From DATKSS01 sp049582065 (GTDB lineage Bacteria; Chloroflexota; Dormibacteria; Dormibacterales; Dormibacteraceae), in NCBI GenBank assembly GCA_049582065.1, contig JBAUTF010000111.1, positions 1 to 25,201 on the forward strand: 25,201 nt of DNA, read 5' to 3'. A program made the translations under genes and the position numbers. The notes under the pieces were generated by a model. It had not been told where the DNA came from and did not search any database. It worked only from the letters and a program-made list of their open reading frames with translations. Below are positions 20,279 to 25,201 of this stretch, piece by piece (position 1 is the stretch's first letter; every line of letters starts with the position of its first letter).

Positions 20279-21676
20279 GTGACCTCAGCCCAGCCCCGGA
20301 CCATTGCCGAGCTTCGCGCCAGCGGCCATAAACACGAGACCGTCAAGCAGGAGATGCGGCGAAACCTCATCACGCGCCTGCGCTCGGGTGAGCCGCTGCT
20401 GGCCGGCATCGTCGGGTACGACGACACCGTGCTTCCGCAGCTCGCCAATGCCGTCATCTCGGGTCACGACGTGATCCTTCTCGGCGAGCGCGGGCAGGCC
20501 AAGAGCCGCATCATGCGCTCGCTGGTCTCGCTGCTCGACGAGCACGTGCCGGCGATCGCGGGCTGCGAGGTCAACGACCACCCGTTCGCGCCGATCTGCC
20601 GCCGGTGCCTCGACCTTGTCGAGAAGAATGGTGATGCGGTTGAGGTGACGTGGATCGAGCGGGACCGGCGCTACGGCGAGAAGCTGGCGACGCCCGACAT
20701 CTCGATCGCCGACCTCATCGGCGAGGTCGACCCGATCAAGGTTGCCGAGGGCCGCTACCTGGCGGACGAGCTGACCATCCACTACGGTCTGCTGCCGCGC
20801 ACCAACCGCGGCATTTTCGGCATCAACGAGCTGCCAGACCTCGCCGAACGCATCCAGGTCGGCCTCCTCAACATCATGGAAGAGAAGGACGTGCAGATCC
20901 GAGGTTATCGAGTCCGGCTGCCGCTCGACCTGTTCGTCATCGCCAGCGCCAACCCCGAGGATTACACGTCGCGTGGCCGCATCATCACTCCGCTCAAAGA
21001 CCGATTCGGGTCGCAGGTGCGCACGCACTATCCGCTGAGCATCGGCGAAGAGATGCAGATCATGGAGTCGGAGAGACATCCCGTCCCCGAGGACTTCGAG
21101 CTGATCTTCCCCACCTTCATGAAGGAGATCGTCGCCGAGCTCACACACCTCGCACGGCGCAGCCCTCACATCTCACAGTCGTCGGGCGTGTCGGTTCGCA
21201 TGTCCATCGCCAATTTCGAGAACCTCGCGAGCAACTCCGTGCGGCGAGCGGCGCGACTTGGCGAGTCTCTCGCGGTGCCTCGCATCACCGACCTCGCCTT
21301 CCTCGCGTCGTCGACGGCGGGCCGCGTCGAGATCGAAGCCCTCGACGAAGGCAAGGAGGAACAGGTGCTTGCCCGCCTCGAGCGCGGCGCGGTGAGCGCA
21401 GTGTTCAGCCGGCACTTCTCGGCTGCCCAGTTCGAGGGCATCGTGTCGCGGTTCGAAGAGGGAAGCATGCTCGAGGTCGGCGAGGGGATCCCGGCGCGCA
21501 CGTACACGCGCGCGATCGGGGACCTTCCCGAGCTGGCGACGGCGTTGAAGAAGCTCGGCCTACCCGACCGTCCAGAGGTCCGCGCATCGGTGATCGAGTT
21601 CCTGCTCGAAGGCCTGCACCTCAACAAGCGCCTCAACAAGGACGAGGTCGACGGGAAGGCGATCTACCGGCGCTAG
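20279..21676 (+). CDS. MoxR/magnesium-chelatase-type AAA+ ATPase
   Basis: A 465-residue AAA+ protein. Walker A is GERGQAKS (69-76), the Walker B region is GIFGINELPDL (Glu184, with Asn in place of the usual Asp, as common in this subfamily), sensor 1 is ASANPEDY (222-229), and DRFGSQV follows. A C-x2-C (Cys107, Cys110) lies in the insert after Walker A, possibly a metal site. The C-terminal half is helical, including the lid. Such ATPases usually remodel targets together with a von Willebrand A (VWA) partner encoded next door; none is present here. It starts with GTG just after a TATAGT promoter and is probably monocistronic, ended by the hairpin at 21679. Confidence 0.85.
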   Translation: MTSAQPRTIAELRASGHKHETVKQEMRRNLITRLRSGEPLLAGIVGYDDTVLPQLANAVISGHDVILLGERGQAKSRIMRSLVSLLDEHVPAIAGCEVNDHPFAPICRRCLDLVEKNGDAVEVTWIERDRRYGEKLATPDISIADLIGEVDPIKVAEGRYLADELTIHYGLLPRTNRGIFGINELPDLAERIQVGLLNIMEEKDVQIRGYRVRLPLDLFVIASANPEDYTSRGRIITPLKDRFGSQVRTHYPLSIGEEMQIMESERHPVPEDFELIFPTFMKEIVAELTHLARRSPHISQSSGVSVRMSIANFENLASNSVRRAARLGESLAVPRITDLAFLASSTAGRVEIEALDEGKEEQVLARLERGAVSAVFSRHFSAAQFEGIVSRFEEGSMLEVGEGIPARTYTRAIGDLPELATALKKLGLPDRPEVRASVIEFLLEGLHLNKRLNKDEVDGKAIYRR

Positions 21677-21678
21677 CC

Positions 21679-21699
21679 CGCGTGGCGAGAGCCGACGCG
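21679..21699. terminator. Bidirectional hairpin between convergent genes
   Basis: CGCGTGGC-GAGA-GCC(G)ACGCG forms an 8-bp stem with one bulged G and a GNRA-class loop, exactly filling the 25-bp gap between the ATPase stop (21676) and the zinc-ribbon protein stop (21702). Only a weak T-rich stretch (CATTTC) follows on the plus strand. It may terminate both transcripts. Confidence 0.4.
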
Positions 21700-21701
21700 C
21701 C

Positions 21702-21899
21702 TCATTTCTGCGCGGAGTAGATCCAGGTGAAGCCGACCACCAGGATCGCGACGAGCACGAAGACCAGGAGCTCGACCCTGACCGCGATCCCCACCATCCT
21801 GCGCGCCCGGTGCGTGCGCGTCCCGCACCGCTCGCAGTAAGAAGCATCCGGGACCAGCCCCGCACCGCACTTTTCGCACGCAGCCTGAACCTGGTCCAC
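21702..21899 (-). CDS. Zinc-ribbon membrane protein (65 aa)
   Basis: A 65-residue protein: CEKCGAGLVPDASYCERCG near residues 8-26, a C-x2-C-x10-C-x2-C zinc ribbon, then a basic stretch (RTHRARRMV) and one membrane helix (ELLVFVLVAILVVGFTWIY) near the C-terminus. This is the usual layout of small zinc-ribbon membrane proteins of unknown role. The start is GTG 21899; the frame stays open far upstream but there it runs antisense to the DinB and EVE genes. It shares a compact divergent promoter with the DinB gene. Confidence 0.72.
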   Translation of the reverse strand: MDQVQAACEKCGAGLVPDASYCERCGTRTHRARRMVGIAVRVELLVFVLVAILVVGFTWIYSAQK

Positions 21900-21905
21900 C
21901 GCCTT

Positions 21906-21919
21906 TGAGTATGTACTGT
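21906..21919. promoter_or_regulatory. Overlapping divergent -10 elements of zinc-ribbon and DinB genes
   Basis: The short palindrome AGTA-TG-TACT (21909-21918) gives TACTGT on the plus strand (21914-21919), 7 nt before ATG 21927, and TACTCA on the minus strand (21911-21906), 6 nt before GTG 21899. The two -10 elements are adjacent, so simultaneous initiation in both directions is unlikely. Confidence 0.4.
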
Positions 21920-21926
21920 TGAGGTG

Positions 21927-22445
21927 ATGGAACTCCAGGAGGAGATGTCCGCCGCCGACGCAGTGCTGTTGATGAGCTCCGTGCCGGAGCACATCAGCGA
22001 CCTCGCGTATGGGCTGGACGAGGCCCGCCTGCGCTACCGCCACGGACCGGCGTTTCCGACCCTCGGCGCGCTGATCGCCCACCTCCTCGATTCGGGCACC
22101 AAGGTCGACGGTCTCTTGCGGCGCACGCACCTGGAGGGCAAGACGACGGCCGACGTACGCGCGACGATCGACCCTGTGCACGACCAGGAGCTCGACCGCC
22201 CGCTGCAGGAGGCGCTCGAAGACTTCGCCCGCGTGCGCCGGCGCACCGTCGACCTGCTCCACGGCTGGGGCAAGGGCGAGTGGGAGCGGACCATCACCGA
22301 CCCTCGCGGAGGCGACATCAGCCTGCTCGATGTCTGCCGCCTCGTCGCACGGCACGAGATGAGCCACATCGCGCAGCTCCGCAACCTCACGGCGCTGCTG
22401 CCCGAGCCGGAGGACCTGGGACCCGCTCGCCCGATCGTCCGGTAG
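21927..22445 (+). CDS. DinB-family four-helix protein
   Basis: A 172-residue protein of the DinB/YfiT-like superfamily: helix 1 with ISDLAYGLDEARLRYR, then PAFPTLGALIAHLLDSGTKV (first His ligand), and HEMSHIAQLRNL near residues 145-156, which supplies the remaining His ligands of the three-His metal site. Members act as thiol-dependent (mycothiol/bacillithiol) transferases or hydrolases in some cases; which applies here is unknown. ATG 21927 is favoured over GTG 21924 by the 7-nt distance from TACTGT. A further in-frame ATG (21945) directly follows AGGAGGAG but the spacing is too short. Confidence 0.82.
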   Translation: MELQEEMSAADAVLLMSSVPEHISDLAYGLDEARLRYRHGPAFPTLGALIAHLLDSGTKVDGLLRRTHLEGKTTADVRATIDPVHDQELDRPLQEALEDFARVRRRTVDLLHGWGKGEWERTITDPRGGDISLLDVCRLVARHEMSHIAQLRNLTALLPEPEDLGPARPIVR

Positions 22446-22460
22446 GACGACAATTCGCTC

Positions 22461-23027
22461 GTGGCCGATACCGTCGAGGAGACCCCGCCGCCCGCCGATC
22501 GCCCCTCCAGGGCCGGCCGCTCGAAGCGCAAGCGCAAGTCCGGAGGTGGAGGCGGAGGCCGTTCTGCCCAGTACTGGATGGTCGTCAGCTCTCCTGACAA
22601 CTTCCGCAAGACACGCGAACACGGCTACAGCATCCAGGGGCTCAAGAGCCGCCACCGCCGCCGGGTCGAGACGATGCGGGTCGGCGACCGGGTCCTTTAC
22701 TACATCACCGGCCGAATGGCCTTCGCCGCGACAGTGACGGTGGGATCGCCCATGTACGAGGACCACACACCGATCTGGCGATCGGCCCGCCGCGACGAGG
22801 ACTACCCGTGGCGCGTCCACATCAGGCCGGACTTCGTCCTCGAGGAGGCGGACTGGGTTCCCGCCAAGGACCTCGCGTACCGCCTCGACTATGTTCGCAA
22901 ATGGCCGCCCGAACACTGGACGCTGGCCTTCCAGGGGCACATCCACGCGCTGCCGAAGAACGACTTCGCGATCGTCGAGGACGAGATCGCCCGCAGCGCC
23001 AGGCGACGCAAGCCTCTGGCCGGCTAG
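22461..23027 (+). CDS. EVE-domain protein
   Basis: A 188-residue protein: a ~35-residue basic, Gly-rich disordered N-terminus (SKRKRKSGGGGGG), then an EVE domain starting YWMVVSSPDNFRKTREHGYSIQGLKSRHRRRVETMRVGDRVLYYITGRMAFAATVTVGSP. The EVE fold (PUA-like) binds modified bases in DNA or RNA; 'GDRVLYYITG' and 'FAATV' line the pocket. The tail WPPEHWTLAFQG...LPKNDFAIVEDEI follows the family. GTG 22461 lies 6 nt after a GACAAT -10-like element and 15 nt after the DinB stop, so it may have its own start or be co-transcribed. No restriction genes lie nearby. Confidence 0.85.
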   Translation: MADTVEETPPPADRPSRAGRSKRKRKSGGGGGGRSAQYWMVVSSPDNFRKTREHGYSIQGLKSRHRRRVETMRVGDRVLYYITGRMAFAATVTVGSPMYEDHTPIWRSARRDEDYPWRVHIRPDFVLEEADWVPAKDLAYRLDYVRKWPPEHWTLAFQGHIHALPKNDFAIVEDEIARSARRRKPLAG

Positions 23028-23037
23028 CCGCGCCGGC

Positions 23038-23514
23038 GTGGCCACGCTGAAGAGGCTCTACACATTCCACTTTCAGAACGAGCGAAGAGAGCGGCTCTTC
23101 CTCGCCTCGCTGGGCTTCCTCGTCACTTTTGGGATCGTGCGCGGGATCACGCACCTGATCCGCTCCGGCGTCGGGCCGTTTCACAACGTCACCTCGGGCG
23201 GATTGCACATCCACCACCTGGTGTGGGGCATCCTGATCCTTCTGGTGGTGGGCTACCTGTGGCTCATCGAGGAAGGGGTCGGTTCGAGCTGGATCGCGAG
23301 CCTGACGGCAATCGCTTTCGGGGTTGGCGCCGCCCTCACCCTCGACGAGTTCGCCCTGTGGCTCAACCTGCAGGACGTCTACTGGCAGAGCACCGGCCGC
23401 GAGAGCATCGACGCGGTCGCGATCTTCGCAGCCCTGCTCTCGGTCGGGATCTGGGGCGGCCCGTTCTTGGGAGCGCTGGCCGGCCACGTGTGGCGCCGGG
23501 CCAAAGCGGGGTGA
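23038..23514 (+). CDS. Integral membrane protein with HxHH and TLDEFALWL motifs
   Basis: A 158-residue protein: helix at about 20-40 (LASLGFLVTFGIVRGITHLI), then LHIHHLVWGILILLVVGYLWL (His57, His59, His60), SLTAIAFGVGAALTLDEFALWLNLQDVYW, and a last helix IFAALLSVGIWGGPFLGAL. The His-rich motif next to a helix and the conserved acidic TLDEFALWL suggest a buried metal or proton site. Similar actinobacterial proteins exist but are uncharacterised. GTG 23038 lies 10 nt after the EVE stop without a good Shine-Dalgarno sequence; the frame extends upstream only as an overlap with EVE. Confidence 0.72.
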   Translation: MATLKRLYTFHFQNERRERLFLASLGFLVTFGIVRGITHLIRSGVGPFHNVTSGGLHIHHLVWGILILLVVGYLWLIEEGVGSSWIASLTAIAFGVGAALTLDEFALWLNLQDVYWQSTGRESIDAVAIFAALLSVGIWGGPFLGALAGHVWRRAKAG

Positions 23515-23580
23515 AGATGTCACAAATCCGCCCTCGGAGGTGCTTGGTGTGTAGTGGGTATGAATCTCGAGGCGAGGCGG

Positions 23581-24093
23581 ATGTCGAGCGTCAGGTCTGA
23601 CGACGACTCGTTTGACGCTCTGTTCAGCGCCGAATACGCGCGGGTGGTGCGCATTGCCAACCGGGTCCTGGCCGACCCACACGAGTCCGAGGACGTGGCC
23701 CAGGAAGTGTTCGTCGACTTCCATCGGCTGCACTCGGCCAGCGCCCAGTACGCGCCGGCGTGGCTTCATCGGGCGGCCGCCCACTCGGCGCTGAACCGGT
23801 TGCGCGGCGCGCGGCGCCGGCAGCGGCGCGAGATCGCGCAGGCGGTCGAGGAGAGCGACCGCACGCTCGATCCGCAAAAGCAGCTCGAGGTCGACGAGGA
23901 CCGGCGCCGGGTGCGGCAGGCGCTGGCTCGTATGGCGCCCAAACCCGCCGCCGTCCTTGTGCTCAGAGCCAGCGGGCTCAGCTACGCGGAGGTCGCGCAG
24001 GCGCTCGGTGTCGGTATCGGACAGGTCGGAACTTTGTTGAGACGCGCGGAAACAAGCCTGCGCAAGGAGGTCACTCGTGGCACATCTGAATGA
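23581..24093 (+). CDS. ECF-type RNA polymerase sigma factor
   Basis: A 170-residue sigma factor: region 2 'DALFSAEYARVVRIANRVLADPHESEDVAQEVFVDFHRLHSASAQYAPAWLHRAAAHSALNRLRGARRR' and region 4 'MAPKPAAVLVLRASGLSYAEVAQALGVGIGQVGTLLRRAETSLRKE'. Starts at GTG 23554, ATG 23560 and ATG 23581 are possible. A TGTAGT -10-like hexamer (23550-23555) would place transcription start after 23560, and GAGGCG precedes 23581, so the last is preferred. The gene overlaps the following anti-sigma factor by 17 nt, a typical coupled sigma/anti-sigma pair. Confidence 0.87.
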   Translation: MSSVRSDDDSFDALFSAEYARVVRIANRVLADPHESEDVAQEVFVDFHRLHSASAQYAPAWLHRAAAHSALNRLRGARRRQRREIAQAVEESDRTLDPQKQLEVDEDRRRVRQALARMAPKPAAVLVLRASGLSYAEVAQALGVGIGQVGTLLRRAETSLRKEVTRGTSE

Positions 24094-25183
24094 CGGAACA
24101 CTTCGCCGGATGATCGACGATCCGGACGCCGGGACGGGGGCGGACGCTCGCCACCTGGAGACCTGCGCCGAGTGCAAATCTCGATTCGAGGCCGTGTCGA
24201 AGGACGCCCTAGCCATCTCGAGCCTGCTCGCGGTGCCTGATCCCAACGTCAACGTCGCTCGAGCGCTCCAGCTCGTGCGCTCCGCGCCCGAGGCGCAGCC
24301 GCGCTTCGGCTTCCGGCTCCCGGTCGTGCGTCCCGGCTCGCGGCCGATGGTCGTCGGGCTGGCCGCAGCGTTTGCAGCGGTCGCCCTCCTCGTCGTCGCG
24401 CTTGCGGAGGGGGGGGTCGTATTCGCGCCGACCAGCGTCACCCCGGTGCCGGTAACGCTTGCCGACATGGAATCGCTGTCACAGCTCAGCCAGTACGGCA
24501 CCGTCAGCTGGACGACCCAACCGCAGCTGCAGATTGTCGCCGGCGCCTCCGAGGCATTCGCCGCGTCGGGCCTCCAGCCTCCGACCGTCGGAAACCTTCC
24601 ACAGGGCGTTTCGTCGACCATCACCTATGCGGCGATGCCGAAGGCCGTCGCAGTCTTCACCTTCAGCGCCGCCAAGGCGGCTGCAGCAGCAGCAAGCTCC
24701 GGAAGCACACTGCCGGCTCTCCCTGCGGGGATGGACGGAGCCCAGATCACCTTGACAGTTGGCCCGGCGGTCGGTGAGATCTTCGGGAATCTGACGCAGC
24801 CGGCCACGGGGTCGGATATCACGGCCGCCAACCTGCCGCAGCTGGTCGTCGGTGAGTCGAGCGCGCCCACGGCAACCTCGAGCTCATCGCAAATCACCGT
24901 CAAGGAGCTGGAGAGCTACCTGCTCACGCTGCCCGGCATCTCGCCCGAGCTGGCAGCCGCGATCAAAGCGATCGGCGACCCCAGCACGACCCTCCCGATC
25001 CCGGTCCCGATCCAGTACGCGACCTCTTCCAAGGTCCAGGTCCAGGGCGTCCGGGGCATCGCCCTCGGAGACAACACGGGCGTCGGCTCGGGCGTCATCT
25101 GGGTCAAGGACGGCATCGTGTACGCCGTCGCCGGGACGATCAAGCAGTCGGACGCGATCGACATCGCCAATAACCTGAAATAG
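24077..25183 (+). CDS. Zinc-binding anti-sigma factor with large extracytoplasmic domain
   Basis: A 368-residue protein: residues 1-45 hold the ZAS motif HLETCAEC (His26, Cys30, Cys33), which clamps the sigma factor; one membrane helix lies at about 91-112 (VVGLAAAFAAVALLVVALAEGG). The rest is an exported sensor-like domain rich in Ser/Thr/Ala, ending with VQGVRGIALGDNTG..VIWVKDGIVYAVAGTIKQSDAIDIANNL, resembling the DUF4367 ending of other anti-sigmas. The start GTG 24077 has AAGGAGG 6 nt upstream and overlaps the end of the sigma gene. It should release the sigma on an envelope signal. The stop is TAG at 25181-25183. Confidence 0.9.
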   Translation: MAHLNDGTLRRMIDDPDAGTGADARHLETCAECKSRFEAVSKDALAISSLLAVPDPNVNVARALQLVRSAPEAQPRFGFRLPVVRPGSRPMVVGLAAAFAAVALLVVALAEGGVVFAPTSVTPVPVTLADMESLSQLSQYGTVSWTTQPQLQIVAGASEAFAASGLQPPTVGNLPQGVSSTITYAAMPKAVAVFTFSAAKAAAAAASSGSTLPALPAGMDGAQITLTVGPAVGEIFGNLTQPATGSDITAANLPQLVVGESSAPTATSSSSQITVKELESYLLTLPGISPELAAAIKAIGDPSTTLPIPVPIQYATSSKVQVQGVRGIALGDNTGVGSGVIWVKDGIVYAVAGTIKQSDAIDIANNLK

Positions 25184-25201
25184 CCTTCGACCGTTAGCCT
25201 G

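Noticed and set aside
21702..23045. 447-aa minus-strand open frame over the DinB and EVE genes
   Set aside because: Only its last 65 residues (from 21899) look real; the rest is antisense to recognisable DinB and EVE proteins.
22822..24624. 600-aa minus-strand open frame over the third sigma/anti-sigma pair
   Set aside because: Long only because of high GC; low-complexity Arg/Ser/Ala composition and antisense to well-supported genes.
1..25201. CRISPR array, prophage, toxin-antitoxin or restriction system
   Set aside because: No regularly spaced direct repeats, phage structural genes or nuclease/methylase pairs were seen. The EVE protein alone is not evidence of a defence system.

Overview
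This is a high-GC (roughly two-thirds G+C by eye) bacterial chromosomal window with tightly packed genes and no phage or plasmid functions. The mixture of families suggests a soil-type member of the Chloroflexota/Dormibacterota or a deep actinobacterium-like lineage: a sulfurtransferase-DUF4395-thioredoxin cluster, several ECF sigma factors with membrane partners, a GYD-domain protein, AIM24, DUF488, a MoxR/ChlI-type ATPase, and frequent GTG/TTG starts. This placement is inference; no rRNA or marker tree is available here.

Layout. 1-306: the 3' tail of an IS481-type transposase, its hairpin-like end, and a tRNA-Trp on the minus strand. 307-2681: a metallophosphatase, then on the minus strand a short Cys-rich protein, an ECF sigma factor and an O6-alkylguanine methyltransferase carrying a C-terminal Ada-type zinc domain. 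A 112-bp inverted-repeat element separates the convergent metallophosphatase and methyltransferase genes. 2792-4835: a stand-alone 5'-3' exonuclease and a duplicated-domain lipoprotein, divergent from a 40-bp gap with a symmetric promoter. 4821-6700: a class III aminotransferase divergent from a GNAT acetyltransferase. 6712-10183 (minus): a five-gene run of thiosulfate sulfurtransferase, DUF4395, thioredoxin-like protein, type I solute-binding lipoprotein and small membrane protein. 10366-11241: a DapF homologue with both catalytic cysteines replaced by serine. 11225-15047 (minus): greA, M24 peptidase, Fur-family regulator, AIM24, GYD protein and HAD hydrolase. 15104-19058: a membrane protein, then a minus-strand ECF sigma / membrane partner / DUF488 / two-membrane-protein operon. 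19059-19376: a structured non-coding stretch. 19377-25183: GDPD phosphodiesterase, orphan MoxR-type ATPase, zinc-ribbon membrane protein, DinB protein, EVE-domain protein, membrane protein, and a third ECF sigma with a zinc-binding anti-sigma factor.

Expression style. Many operon-first genes carry a TANNNT-type -10 element 6-10 nt (most often exactly 7 nt) upstream of the start codon and no Shine-Dalgarno sequence, which is what leaderless transcripts look like. Many operon-internal genes instead have a good Shine-Dalgarno sequence or overlapping stop/start codons. This rule revises several starts relative to the longest reading frame (aminotransferase 6083, GNAT 6137, GreA 15047, DinB 21927).

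The observations most worth follow-up are the sigma factor/alkyltransferase-Ada pair, the Cys-less DapF, the 112-bp inverted repeat bounded by CTAG and carrying the stop codons of both flanking genes, the symmetric divergent promoter at 3666-3691, and the hairpin-rich region at 19171-19293.
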